Positions 39,927 through 52,165 of a DNA stretch of 64,000 nt are shown here, piece by piece (within the stretch, counting starts at the first letter, position 1; every line of letters begins with the position of its first letter). The stretch lies in assembly GCF_900324465.2 (NCBI RefSeq), contig NC_046630.1, positions 11,669,125 through 11,733,124 on the forward strand. Reading direction: 5' to 3'. This DNA comes from Anabas testudineus. Lineage: Eukaryota; Chordata; Actinopteri; Anabantiformes; Anabantidae. The translations under genes and the position numbers were made by a program. The notes under the pieces are model-generated. The model worked only from the letters and a program-made list of their open reading frames with translations. It was not told where the DNA came from and made no database searches.

Positions 39927-42745
39927 TTGAGTTAAAGAGCGCTCCCTCCTGCTATCAAGCACGTGCACGCGTGGGTGCATATGTCAGTGTGTGACCTTTT
40001 CATGTGTGTTGATGTCAGCATCACCCCTGGTTGCTGCTTGTGCAGTCTCCTTCCCTTTGAGGTCAGTGCAGCAGGAGGCCGTCTGGCTTTCTGGTTCTGT
40101 GACTCAGTGGCAGAATAAACAGCACGACCTCGTCCCTCAAACCTCAGATCTGGTTGATATCTCTGAGTAGTTCACTAAAGTCCATCCCTAAAGATGCTCT
40201 ATATAAAGAATCCACCTCTCACCGTGGCCTCTCTTTGCCCTTTCCACTCACTGTTAGGGGAATAAAGGGGGTGTCAGCGTGAGGATGACAGTGTTTGGCC
40301 ATCCTGTGTGTTTTCTCAACTGTCACCTGCCAGCTCACATGAGGAACCTGGAGCAGAGAATGGAGGACTTTGAGAGCATCCTGCAGCAACAGCAGTTTGA
40401 AGGAGGAACCGCCACTGGCGTACTGGACCATGAGTGGGTGACATCATTTATAAATATTAGTCTCACTCAGTCAGCTGGGAAACGAAATGATTTTGTTTTG
40501 CCGTATTTCTTACTGTTATCAGTGTCGTGTTTTGGTTTGGGGATTTAAACTTCCGTATTGAAGACTACGACATCCATGTGGTGAAATGTGCCATCGACAG
40601 CAACAAGCTGCCTCTTCTGTGGGAGCGGGATCAGGTGAGGCACCATCAGCATCACTCGTTCACACAGGCAGATGGATTATTTTGGAAAGCTTTACGCCAC
40701 CTGTTTGTCTCTTGAGCAACAACCAACAGAGGGCACTGCATGAACAAACTTGTCCTTCTGTCATGCTGAACGGAAAACAGTCAGTCATCACAGTTCTGTT
40801 TGTGTTCGCGCTATAGCTCAACATGGCTAAAAATACAGAGTCTATCCTGGAAGGCTTCTTGGAAGGACAACTCAATTTCCCACCTACTTATAAGTTTGAC
40901 GTGGGCACTCATACATATGACACCAGGTTCGTTCACCTCCCTTCATCAAAAACACACTGTTATAGATTTTTTTATGGAAAATCAAATGTTAAACCACTTT
41001 GTTCTTCTGTCTCCTTTGCTTTATTCTTTGTCAGTGCGAAGAAGAGAAAACCTGCCTGGACTGATCGCATTCTCTGGCGCCTCCGTCGCACTGGTTCCCC
41101 AGTCCCTACCCACAATGCAGCATTGCAGCGGGGTCTTACCTCATGGTTGGGGGGCGCAACAAAAGTGACACAGCATGCGTACCGAAGTCACATGGGCTTC
41201 ACCATCAGTGACCACAAACCTGTTTCTGCCCTGTTTTCCCTACATGTAAGACAACATCTTACACGTTTCCTCAACTAAATGCCTAAAAACATCTGTTTTA
41301 GTACAAATGGTTTGATTCTTCTGGTTTCATTTCTCCCTACATGACCTGTGGTTCTTTCTTGTAGTTCCCATTCAAGGTCAATGCGCCCCTGGTGGAGCTG
41401 CAGGTAGATAAGGAGTGGTGTAAAGCCTCAGATGCTACAGTCAGATTTACTGTTGCATCAACTTATCAGTGCAGCTCTTGGGACTGGGTAGCAATATACA
41501 AGGTACTTTCTTCCCTGAACTCAAAATCTTTGTTCAGTTTATGTCAATATGATTATTTTTACAATTTCAACCATGTCTTTTTGTACAGTTCGGGTTCAGA
41601 CATCACAAAGATTACCAGGCGTATGTGTGGGCCAAGGGAGAGAACGTGACACAGGTGTGTCAGACACTGAAGTTCAAAAATTGATTTTGTGCCGCAGCTG
41701 AGCTCCCAGTTGATCTTTTTCTTTTTAATTCTGTTCAGGTGACATTTTCAGAGGAGGATTTGCCCCGAGAAGATTGTGAATACATTCTGGGTTACTACAG
41801 CAATAATATGAATAGTATTGTTGGATTATCATCACCCATTCAGGTAACAAGACAAAAAGTTGTTCCTTTAACATTTCTCTTTTTAGGATATGTTTATGAA
41901 AACAAAAATAGCTTCTACATGCCCGAAATAATGAGGATAGATGTTTTGCAGCACAAAGATGTGACTGTAGAATATATAATCTGGCTGAATGCTGCTCTCA
42001 TTGAACCTCAGCAGCATCATTATCATCATCATGTTGGAAGCTACATTCAGGCCAATTGTTTCTGAATGGCGACATTTCTACATCGAAATTAAATACTGTT
42101 CTCATGCACAAAGATAATTAGTCAGTTGACAATAAATAGAAAATAAATAAGCAACTATTATGAAAATAAATTGTCATTCAAACAATATTAAAGCAAATGT
42201 TCTCTGATTACAGCACCTAAAAGGTGAATATTTTTCTTAAATGGGAAATTGATGTTTGAATAATAACCATTCTTTGGCTGAATACAAAACCCGCCCTGAA
42301 TAAGTCAGTTTGATATATTAAACAGCAAACAAACAGATTAAATTACCAAATAATGGTCGAATTATTTGATTAAGAAAATCATCATTAGTTGCAGTTGTGC
42401 TACTGCCACTGGTTTACTGACCTACAGGTTTTTATGTCAATATTTGTTACTTTTATTTATCTACTCCGCTACATTTCAGAGGGAAATATTTTACTGTATG
42501 TACACATAGAAAATATATATTTTCACAGGATATGAGTCATTGCTTTATGCTTAACTGGTTTTATAAAGGCTCTATTAATTAAAACAAATGCTGCTTAAAA
42601 TGTAAGAATCATTATCATCAGTAATAGTTGTTCTATAGTAATACCTAAACATTAATTTGGACAGTTAGTACTTTTCATTTTGATTGTTTAAGTACATTTT
42701 ACTGATAGTTTTTTGAACACTGGACTGTTGCTTGTAATGTAGAAG

Positions 42746-42841
<96 letters not shown>

Positions 42842-43385
42842 GTTTCTTTGACCTAAGAATGCAGAACACTGTGTCCACATACATTTCATGCAACAGCTCA
42901 TCCAGTTGTCTCCTCAACAGATCAAGATACCAGTCCACAGCCCCACCACGCATCGCTCTGACAGCTCAGATGTCAGCTCAGAAGATGACAGCACTCTCGT
43001 CCTGCTGGCTCCAAACTCTCGCAGCCCAAGCCCTAAAAACGGCAAACACCATCATCGCCACCGGCGCAGCCGTAGCCCTGCCGTCCCCGTGCTTTCCTCC
43101 AACCCCCTCCCTTCTCTGCAGGGCCTCAGCCTTTGTCCTCGCTCCAAAGAAGGCCAGACACGAAGCCGCTCTCCCTGTTCTGCTGCTAAGAAGGAGCGGC
43201 TGGTGTCCCCTGGCACCGTGCCATCTCCTGCTGTCAGCCCCCTCAGTCCCCGCAGCCCTGTCTCTCCAGGTAGTGGGGTGACTGCACCAGAGGCCCTGAT
43301 TGCTGCCATCTTAGGTGAACACAGACCAGCTCAGGTTAGCCCTACAGCAGGCAAACGGTTAGGGAAGGCAGGGGAAACAAAATAA
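37785..43385 (+). CDS. inpp5j: Inositol polyphosphate 5-phosphatase J (PIPP)
   Basis: Twelve coding exons: 37785-38401, 39187-39294, 39446-39554, 39668-39784, 40258-40433, 40523-40634, 40817-40926, 41035-41245, 41365-41502, 41589-41654, 41739-41843, 42921-43385 (2334 nt, 777 residues). It removes the 5-phosphate from PI(4,5)P2, PI(3,4,5)P3 and soluble inositol phosphates, chiefly at the plasma membrane. The Pro/Ser-rich N-terminal exon (about 205 residues) leads into the catalytic domain (VYIVTWNVGSAVPPDD). Its two signature motifs are WFGDLNFR (about 380-387) and PAWTDRILW (about 455-463), with SDHKPV after them. A SKICH domain (about 521-623) follows, then an Arg/Ser/Pro-rich tail with RSPSPK, RSRSPA and RSRSPC, the RSxSxx type known in PIPP. 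Joining exon 1 directly to 39187 gives DFRVYIVTWNVG, like human INPP5J. An open 75-nt segment between them is treated separately. Confidence 0.93.
39852..39925. repeat. (GT)n microsatellite
   Basis: About 36 GT units in the inpp5j intron between the exons ending at 39784 and starting at 40258. Confidence 0.98.
42745..42836. repeat. (TC)n-(TA)n compound microsatellite
   Basis: About 24 TC units (one interruption) pass directly into about 22 TA units in the last inpp5j intron, roughly 85 bp before the final exon. Confidence 0.97.
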
Positions 43386-44740
43386 AACGGTAGGTAAAAG
43401 CAGGTACTGTGCAATGAGAACAATGGTAATATCCATACAATTAGAGTCTGATCTGACCCCACACTGTCGCTGTGCTCATAGATGCAGCACATTTACTGAC
43501 TCCTAATGTAGTTTGCAAACATTCCACATTGTAGTCCTGCAGTTCTCTGTTTCCGAGTCTACTCTCATCTCATACACTACTTCACTGTATCTTGAAGTTA
43601 CAAATGTCTCCAGACTCGTGATGATAAGTGCTTTTATAGACACATAATCTATATCATACACAAACAAACATATTGAATGTGAAACCAAAGTGACGGATAG
43701 AAACTGTTATTACTAACAGAAATGTGGATCCATGTTAACAGGCTTGTATCAAATCAAGGATCCTGAACCAGATGTGCTGATGGCATCATTCACAGAGTGA
43801 GCGTGTGTTTTTGTGTAGGCCTGTTTGTTAAAACATAAATTCAATGCTTAAAATATGCACTAAAAACAGAAGATGGTTTAAATTAACTCTATAGTTCTTG
43901 GTCTGTATTCATCAAATAAATCTAATATATCAAACAATAGCGATAAAGCATTTTACCGCCTCAGTCAATCTGAAATTTAGGCGACATGTGACAGTGTGAC
44001 TTCAACAGTAATTTTAGGTCGATGTTCTTATTCTTAGCAGCTTTGTGAATACAGCCCCTGCTCTATAGAGCTCAGTGAGTGGGTGTGATCGTGTTGCTTC
44101 AAGGAAACAAATGTTAATTTAGTGTCTGAGTGTGCAAATAAAAAAGAACAAACAAAAAAGCAAACTGAAATAATATTTTTATTGGACAAATTCAACTTGA
44201 CAAAATGACTTCCACTTCGGCACCAGTGACTCATGACTACAAATTATTTCATATCCTTCCCAAGCCCAAAGATTAAAAATGATGTTAAAAAATAAAGTAT
44301 GCAGCAACACAACTGAGACAGCAGATAGAATACTGTTTACTGTAAATTATTTATATGTTGATGATGTTTTACACAAACCAATGCCATTAAAGAATATGTT
44401 GATGTTGAATTAGAACAAAACACATTTAAGAATACCTTATGGTTTCTACAGAGATGCAGTTATACCAGTTATAGTTTGGCAGAAGCTGTGAACAGTGGAT
44501 GTAAAACCAAAGCTAGACAGCAGAGGAAAAACAAGTTGCACAGACAGAGAGGAACCATCTCCTGGATCCTATTTTGGAGAACACATACAATAATGTGTCG
44601 ACTTTGAGTTTGAGTACGATCGAGGACGAATCTAAAGCATTTTACATGACATTGTGTTAGTTTAGGCGTTTTACAAGAACATACCATCACTATATATATA
44701 TATATATATATACTATATATATATATATATATATATGCAG
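43386..44740 (+). other. inpp5j 3' UTR and spacer before mat2a
   Basis: AT-rich, with no supported gene. A (TA)n tract lies at 44691-44736 with one CTA interruption, about 340 bp upstream of the mat2a start codon. Immediately after it the composition becomes GC-rich. Confidence 0.5.
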
Positions 44741-45072
44741 TGGCAGTGGCAGATGAACCAGGCTGTGCGCGCTCCCGCGGACGGCCGGCAGGGGGCAGCA
44801 GACATGTTTACTGCCTCGCAGCCAACACGCCCATCCGCACCACATGGTCAGAGCTCAACAACAACATTGGCTGCAGAAAAATTACTTCAAGGCTCTGAAG
44901 AAGTTGTTCAGTCAAATAAAGCAGCGCCTCGGACCCGGTTCTCATTTCCCACGGCGAGCCGACACTTGAAAAAAAAACCTGTGTGTTCCTCCAGTGTGTG
45001 CGAGCAGGGGACCCGTTTGTCGTCTGGTGTTGGCATCTGAACGCTAGCTTGTCGGCTAACAGTGTGACTAAA
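44741..45072 (+). promoter_or_regulatory. mat2a: mat2a promoter and 5' UTR
   Basis: GC- and CpG-rich block (GCGCGCTCCCGCGGACGGCC) directly after a TA-repeat tract and before the mat2a ATG. The sequence just ahead of the ATG contains GCTAGC and GGCTAAC words of the type that cluster in the first intron. Transcription start not determined. Confidence 0.55.
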
Positions 45073-45700
45073 ATGAACGGCCATCTCAACGGTTTCTATA
45101 ACGACTCACTCGTCGATGAAGACTGCTTCCTCTTCACCTCTGAATCAGTCGGAGAAGGACACCCAGGTTTGTTTTGTCGCTGTTTACCAGCCTGTCTGAG
45201 AGGTATTGCTCCGTTGAGCACGATAATTAGCCTGATAGCACCGCGTTAGCCTCTCAGACAAGGTCATGCGCCGTGTTAACTATTCGGCTGTCAGCTGCAT
45301 CCTGCCTCTTCATCCTCCCTTTACCTGTGACTCGCTTGAAACGGGTCCACATAGCATAAATAAATAACCTACACACACTTCAGAGTCGTTGTTCTTACAC
45401 CAATAACGGGAGCTTTTATCGTTATAGGTTGGGGAGAGTCGCATTATACTGAGTTAGCGTGAAGTAGTGTCGCGGTTTCATGCTAACAACAACATAGTGG
45501 CTAGCGTTAGCTGTTAAAGCTAACGATAACGTCACGTTAGCTACGACTGCTGGCGTCTGTCAATCGTGTTGTCTCACATGAATTTCCAACATCACATGGG
45601 ATGTTTTGTCTACAAAGCTGTAAATGCAGCCGGTAATTGCTGTAAACACAGCAAACCTTATGTATGTTTTCACTCTAAACTAACGTTAGCCACCACATGG
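45040..45700. repeat. Cluster of TAACGTTAGC-type words in mat2a exon 1 and intron 1
   Basis: Repeated variants of GCTAACGTTAGC occur over 650 bp: CGCTAGC and GGCTAAC at 45040-45062, GCGTTAGCC near 45244, GTTAGCG near 45453, then GGCTAGCGTTAGCTG, AGCTAACGATAACG and ACGTTAGCTACG in 45500-45550, and CTAACGTTAGCC near 45681. They are not a tandem array, since spacing and flanks differ. Confidence 0.75.
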
Positions 45701-48700
45701 CGTAGCATCCTTTATAGTCCAAGAGTGTTATAGAGTCTTAAAGTCTGTTCTTAAGTTACTAATAAACCTGTTTGTTAGTTTTCTAATTGTAGAGGAAAAC
45801 GTGTAACAAATGTTAGAAACTGCACGCATTCACATAGCTCAATCATCTCTGATATACACCTTGTTGTGAGCTGATGCAATCTCATAGCGAAGCTCTGCAC
45901 TGTGCGTAAATCTCATTGGCACACAGGTAATAGTGTTTGCTCTGTGAAGCACTTCCTGAAATGAATTAATTCAGCTTTATGGTCATGTTATATCAGACTG
46001 TAGTTTTTAGCTGCTGTAGATGTACCTATTAAGTAATCAACTAAGCACACATATGTAATATACAACATAGTAATAAGTACTCTTTTACCATATGGAGTCC
46101 AAAGAGTTTAAGAGATGGGGGGGGGGGGGGGGTAACCTCTCACTCAGGAAATTGGTGGTTTATGTTTTATAACTATAGGTGAAACTATACAACAGTGGTA
46201 GAGATTATTTACAATTCATCTGTTGCTAGCCTTCCTGCATCTGCCATCTTTACTCCCCCCTCCCCACGCTGTTCTTATTTCTGTCCCCTACCATCTCTCT
46301 CTCCCCCCCCCCCCCCCCCCTCACTGTTGAGGTACGTTTTGCCAAGTGGGTTTTGGTCTGGATGCATCTTTACACTGGGGCATAAGGGGCAGCTCTACTG
46401 ATTGAGATAATAGGCTTACCAGTACTCCTAAATATAGACACTGCAGTAACTGCTGCTTAGCTGTGGGTGTAGAGTAGTTGGATCCAGACACTTTCTATCT
46501 GCAGGACAGTAAAGCACCTCAAATCTTAAACAATGATGTATTTCAAAGTATACTTCACATTTTTTGGGTAGTAAAATAAATATTTGCAATGCACATGAAC
46601 CAAATCAATTCTAAATGTTTTCTGTGAAGTTGACTTAATATGTGTAACTGCATGTAATAAGTCTACTTCTGCCCATAAGCAAAAATTAGACATTACAACA
46701 AAGTGTCTTGTATTTACTCTTGTGCTACTTTACAGATAAAATTTGTGACCAAATCAGTGATGCTGTGTTGGATGCACACCTCAGCCAAGACCCTGATGCC
46801 AAAGTTGCATGTGGTAAGTTTTTGGGCTGGGAAACAGGTAAACCGTTAAGTAAATAGTGTATTAATTGTTAAAACTGAATCCGGGGAGTAAATTATTACA
46901 TAATAGTCCTTTTTATCATTTTCAGCCTCCTTGAGTTGACCATAATGTGCTTATCCGAATAAACCAGAGGGATCCAGATTTCAAGAAAGAATCAATGTAC
47001 TAGCTGTTTAATTAATTGCAAAGTAACCACAGTTTGTCTTTGCTTGTGGGCTTCACCTCAGCCTCAGGCTGTGTACAACAATGTACTTTATCAGTGTGTG
47101 AAAAAATAACTGTCAAGTGCTGGCGTGTAAACACAAGCAATTAGGTGAAATTGCAGGTGTTGCTTAGACTTTGAGCCAGCAAATAGAACGTCCTGTAAAC
47201 ATCCAATGTGTTTGCTGTGTTTCCAGGACATCATGTAACTACTACTAGTAGTTCCCAGCCTTTTTCTTTTTAAAGTTGATTATCTGCACAGTTTCAATGC
47301 TACAATGCAGATACTGTTGCCATAGTATTTTCAAAAAGAGTTCATGACTTGCACGAAGGCCTAATGTTTAACATGATCCACAATGCACAGCATATTTTTA
47401 AAAGACTTGTTAGTACTTCTGGTACTTGCATTAAATAACACATTCAAATAAAATTATTTAAAAGAAATTCAGGTCTTGCCAGGTGTTACTTAAACCTGCT
47501 TCAATATACCAGTGTTCTCTGTTGCCTTTCCCCTCATTGTTCTTAATGGTCTCTTATACTTAGTCTTACTATCATCCCTCACTCTGTATGTCATTGTTTT
47601 CTCAGAGACAGTCGCTAAGACAGGGATGATCCTGCTGGCTGGTGAGATCACCTCTAGGGCTGTAGTCGACTACCAAAAGGTTGTCAGAGAAACAATCAAG
47701 CACATTGGCTATGATGACTCTTCCAAAGGTACAGTGATGAAAGTTGATAACTGTGCTGTTCATTTAGTTTGAGATTCATACAGTTAAAGCCCCTTTGTTA
47801 AAAGTACTGCACATTTAGAAGATTGCTGTGTGTGAGTAATAACTAATAACTAATAGTAGTCTATGATGAGCAAATACCCTTCAAATCAATTAGGCAAAGT
47901 ATTTTGGAGGTGCTGAAAGTTGTGTATCTTTCTCAGGTGGTGTCCTGTTGGGCTGAACCAAAGGAAATGGAAAAATGTAGTGTGTGTTACCTGTCAAATG
48001 AATATGAAACTGCTTTGATGAAGCCCCCGTGGCTAAGTGAAGAAATGTTTTCAACGCTACAACCACAGTCCTGACATACAGTACACTAATACCTGGACGA
48101 ATGAGAAATTCTAGACGGACTCGTTGCCGATTGTTTGTTTACCTCTAATTCATACACATAGCTGTTTACTTCTTTAAAGAAACGTCATATTTGAAGGAGT
48201 CTGAATTTACCTGAACACCAGTATGTTAAACGGTTTACTGAGGCCCTGTTCTCTCATTCTACAGGATTTGACTATAAGACCTGCAATGTGCTCGTGGCTT
48301 TAGAGCAGCAGTCCCCTGACATCGCTCAGGGTGTTCACCTGGATCGAAAAGAAGAGGACGTGGGGGCTGGTGACCAGGTCGGAGCGTTCATATATTTGTT
48401 TGTGTTTGGTCCAGAGTTGGGTAACTGGAGCTGGAAATGCGGTGCTAATGAGGTTTGTGATGTTCTATTGATTTCTATTAATGCTGTGACTGCACCTCTG
48501 ACAGGGTCTAATGTTCGGATATGCCACTGATGAGACAGAGGAGTGTATGCCTCTTACTATTGTCCTGGCCCACAAGCTCAATGCCAAGATGGCTGAATTG
48601 CGCAGAAATGGAACTCTGCCATGGCTCCGACCCGATTCCAAAACTCAGGTTAGACAAGGAAACGTCTACAGAGTCAGTCTGTAATACTTTAATAAAACAT

Positions 48701-49941
48701 AAATGTAAATTGTAAATGCTGTTTTCAACTGCTAAATCCAATTCAACATTTTCAAGACAGCTCACAGAAACCTATTGCTACTACTGTAGAAGAGAGCTAC
48801 AGCTGTGACTGTTGTCCTCATTATAATGTTGTTACTGGCATTCAGCAGTAAATTCGTCCAACCTTTTTACTGTTTAAATATTTATTCTTTGTTGTTGCCT
48901 CCTCAGGTGACTGTTCAGTATAGGCAGGATCGAGGTGCCATGGTGCCGTTGCGTGTCCACACCGTTGTGGTCTCGGTGCAGCACGACGAAGGTGTAAGTT
49001 TAGAGGAGATGCGTCATTGTCTGAAGGAACAGGTGGTGAAAGCAGTTATTCCCAGTGGGTACCTCGATGATGAAACCATATACCACCTGCAGCCCAGTGG
49101 TCGCTTTGTAATTGGAGGACCGCAGGTGAGACAAGTGACTTCAGTAGAGTTCCACTGAACTCATGTGGTTATGGTCAAAGAAATTTGTTCATCAAAGAAA
49201 AAAATTTAAGTAGCTGTTTAAAATGTTCCTGTCAGAATGGTAGAAAACATGCATTTGTCTCAATAATGAGTAAAATTCAAAGTCCAGTAGCTAATGTGAC
49301 TTTCCTCCCACAGGGTGATGCTGGTCTGACTGGGCGTAAGATCATTGTTGATACCTATGGGGGTTGGGGGGCCCATGGAGGTGGAGCTTTTTCTGGGAAG
49401 GACTATACAAAGGTGGACCGCTCTGCTGCCTATGCCGCTCGCTGGGTGGCTAAATCTCTGGTTAAAGCTAGACTCTGCAGGCGTGTGTTAGTCCAGGTGA
49501 GGATACAGTTTATCATAATGTTAAAGCCATACATAAGTTACATGTGTTAATGTATGCATGATATGTGACTTCTCTTCCAGGTATCCTATGCTATTGGTGT
49601 TGCCCATCCTCTCTCTGTCTCCATCTTTGCGTACGGGACTTCCCAGAAGAGTGAGAAGGAGCTGCTGGACATTGTGAAGAAGAACTTTGACCTCCGTCCA
49701 GGGGTTATTGTGAGGTATCACGTGTTTTGTTTTTGTTTTTGTTGCTAACAAACCTGCACTTAAGACCTCCAGTGTACACATTTTATTCATATTTTAGGTT
49801 TTTTTTTAACATGTAACAAATGTAATTTTGTGTCTCAGGGACCTTGACTTGAAGAAGCCCATCTACCAACACACCGCAGCTTATGGTCACTTTGGTCGTG
49901 ACGTATTTTCATGGGAGGTGCCTAAGAAGCTGAAATACTGA
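45073..49941 (+). CDS. mat2a: S-adenosylmethionine synthetase, catalytic subunit alpha-2
   Basis: Nine coding exons: 45073-45166, 46736-46813, 47606-47728, 48265-48377, 48505-48648, 48907-49125, 49314-49496, 49581-49714, 49839-49941 (1191 nt, 396 residues; human 395). The enzyme joins methionine and ATP to make S-adenosylmethionine, the methyl donor of the cell, in cytosol and nucleus. It has the ATP-binding GHPDK (about 29-33), the GAGDQG hexapeptide with LMFGYAT (about 132-144), and the glycine-rich GGGAFSGKD (about 279-287). The N-terminus [20 protein letters not shown] is MAT2A-like rather than MAT1A-like. The ATG at 45073 is the conserved start. The last intron (49715-49838) is the position retained in mammals when S-adenosylmethionine is plentiful. 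The 3' UTR carries an array of ACAGAGA hairpins. Confidence 0.97.
46117..46320. repeat. G16 run and C18 run in mat2a intron 1
   Basis: A run of 16 G (46117-46132) and a run of 18 C (46303-46320) lie 170 bp apart in the same intron. They are complementary and could pair in the pre-mRNA. Confidence 0.95.
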
Positions 49942-50608
49942 GTCCTTTTTTTTAATCTCCCAGCATGCTTTAGGTGTATTAGAGATAAACCTGTGTGTTT
50001 GTCCACGCCCCTTTTTCCTCCTTCCTGTCCTTCTCCTCTCCCGTCCTCCTCACACGCACATTCACATCAGGGCAGCCTGTACTACCTGAAATGATGCCCG
50101 TCTCCCACCCGTTAGTGTTGCATACATCCATGAAGAGAGAAAAAATTGTATTCCACACGTTACTTAGGAAAAGTGAGTTGTTAAAATTTCAGCCATGTTG
50201 CCAGCTCTCATTTTGTTCTGGTGACTGATTAATGGTCCTCAGGTTTCCTCACCTACAGTAAAGAGTGGACTTGTTTCTCAGCTATTCTGAGTACATATAT
50301 TTAAAATATATTTATGACAGATTTTGAACAGTACCATGTTTGTATTTACCAGAAATGAGGGGGGAAAAATCTAATCTCTATATTTGACATCCTCCGTTGC
50401 TTTCTCTTTAATGGCAACACATTTTCCATTTTGTTTAACTCTTGATTTAAATATGGTTCACTGTAGCAATAATATAAGCACTGTCTCGCTTACAGGCCTC
50501 ACTTGATAGGTTTTTGTGTTTTTTGATGGCACGAATGGGGCAAAAACTTGGTAAATGACATCAAATCTGCAAATTTTCCTATTTGTGCTGACCCTTCAGG
50601 CCAAGGTT

Positions 50609-50635
50609 TTCTGATGTTTTACAGAGAAGTCAGAA
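50609..50635 (+). promoter_or_regulatory. ACAGAGA hairpin A in mat2a 3' UTR
   Basis: TTCTGA (50609-50614) pairs with TCAGAA (50630-50635). The loop holds TTTTACAGAGAAG, which includes the nine-base UACAGAGAA sequence that METTL16 methylates in mammalian MAT2A. Confidence 0.8.
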
Positions 50636-50803
50636 GCTGCTAATGACCTTATGGTTTTGTTGGGCTGCACTGTGAAATCACTCCATTTTTGTAATTTATT
50701 TTATTGGTTTAAATGTTACGTGGATTTGTCAGATTATTTTAAATGTGTCGGTGTTGCCAAAGATAAAGGCACCTTACAGCACTCACTCTTCCTGGGTGCA
50801 ATT

Positions 50804-50829
50804 CTGGGTGTAACTACAGAGAAACCCAG
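50804..50829 (+). promoter_or_regulatory. ACAGAGA hairpin B in mat2a 3' UTR
   Basis: CTGGGT (50804-50809) pairs with ACCCAG (50824-50829). The loop contains TACAGAGAA in full. Confidence 0.85.
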
Positions 50830-51769
50830 GCCCAGCACTTCTGGACAGGGGCCACCTTTATCCTATGGCAACATACTTGAAATAATTTATATAATGATAT
50901 TTGACTGTTGTGGGACCTAACTGTTTGACCAGCAAAGTAGGAACTGAATGTGTGCCACACGTTTTCCTCACCATTGCACATGTTAAGCATCCTGACACTT
51001 TCAGTCATACCTTTATATTATGTCTAAAAGTGGTCCGTTATGAAAGAATGTGAAGGGCAGGGGCATAAACAGACAAAGACGTAAGAGGCAGTGCACAGCC
51101 AGCTTAGTGAATGTAAGACGTGTTACTGTGCTCGTCTACTCAGGAGAGGTAGTTTTTTACAAATGAGGATGAGTTATGTTACTTTGTCAGTTTTGAATTT
51201 GAAACAACTAGAATTGCACTCTACATAGTTCAAGTTACCCAGGACGGAAAGGTTTCTGTTCCATTGTTAGTCTATTGTACAGCAGTTCCCAATTGAATGT
51301 TGAGCTTGCAGTTGAAAGTTTAAAAAAAATCATGAATTTACACCATAGCTCAGGGGTGATGGAGTCCACAAGTTTGCCTCGCAGCATGTTGTTTTTTTTT
51401 TTTTTTTTAGAGAGTTTTGTTAGGTTTAGTTGCACAAAATGCAGATTAAGCTTGGAAGGCCTGTTACCTGTGATTATAAAATATATGCCCTCGACTCTTT
51501 CCCCACTTGTCCTCCCTGACTTTCCTCCTGCACATGCATCAACACAATATCTTTGCAGCATTAAGGCTAAGTCAGCTGTAAGCTGGAGTTAGATTTGCAT
51601 TCAGCTAAATCACCACCATGCCACCCTGGTTTGAGCTTTGTGTACTAAATACATGTCCTCATAATGTAGCTAGATGGCGCTGTGTCCTCTTGAACAATAA
51701 GATTTTCTCTACTTGCTGATAAGTTACATGTTCTCTTTAGTTTAGTTCCTCTGGTTCCCCCTTGTGGCT

Positions 51770-51797
51770 TCCTGAGTTTACTACAGAGATCTCAGGA
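51770..51797 (+). promoter_or_regulatory. ACAGAGA hairpin C in mat2a 3' UTR
   Basis: TCCTGAG (51770-51776) pairs with CTCAGGA (51791-51797). The loop contains TACAGAGAT, with the last base differing from the UACAGAGAA consensus. Confidence 0.75.
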
Positions 51798-51889
51798 TCC
51801 AAAGGGTGTTGTAGAGCAATCTAACTTCCCAAAGATTTTTTACGTTATGTTTGCGTTCTCGAATTCCCTCACAAGTGAGACAAATGATT

Positions 51890-51916
51890 GGTTGGTGTTG
51901 TACAGAGAAACCAACC
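51890..51916 (+). promoter_or_regulatory. ACAGAGA hairpin D in mat2a 3' UTR
   Basis: GGTTGGT (51890-51896) pairs with ACCAACC (51910-51916), seven perfect base pairs. The loop contains TACAGAGAA in full. Confidence 0.85.
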
Positions 51917-52165
51917 TGTTTACAGAGTCTCCTGTGGGGGGGTTTGAGTAGCTTTTTGTTTCTGTTGATTATGTTTTTAAGAAATGGGAAGTAAGCCTCT
52001 GAGTGTGGTTGTTGAATGCATTGAAGTGCCTTTTCTCATTTCCTGCTTTGCCCCCATCCCCATATACGACTCCGTAACCAGCCTAATGTTTCAAAAGTCT
52101 GATGTGTTGTTGAGTTTCTCTTTTAAACCCTTCAAATAAACTGCGCTCTTGCTTTGTGCTTATGG

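Larger units (their letters stand above)
49942..52165 (+). other. mat2a: mat2a 3' UTR
   Basis: About 2.2 kb from the stop codon to an AATAAA at 52135-52140, which is followed by a GT/T-rich downstream element (TGCTTATGGGCTGTGTTGTG). No gene is encoded here. It contains four ACAGAGA hairpins, listed separately. Confidence 0.75.

Noticed and set aside
39735-39980. A minus-strand frame rich in Thr-His
   Set aside because: It is the translation of the GT microsatellite in an inpp5j intron.
45180-45240. Reading through the mat2a exon 1 donor to extend the open frame
   Set aside because: The conserved GHPDK motif is completed only by splicing from 45166 to 46736.
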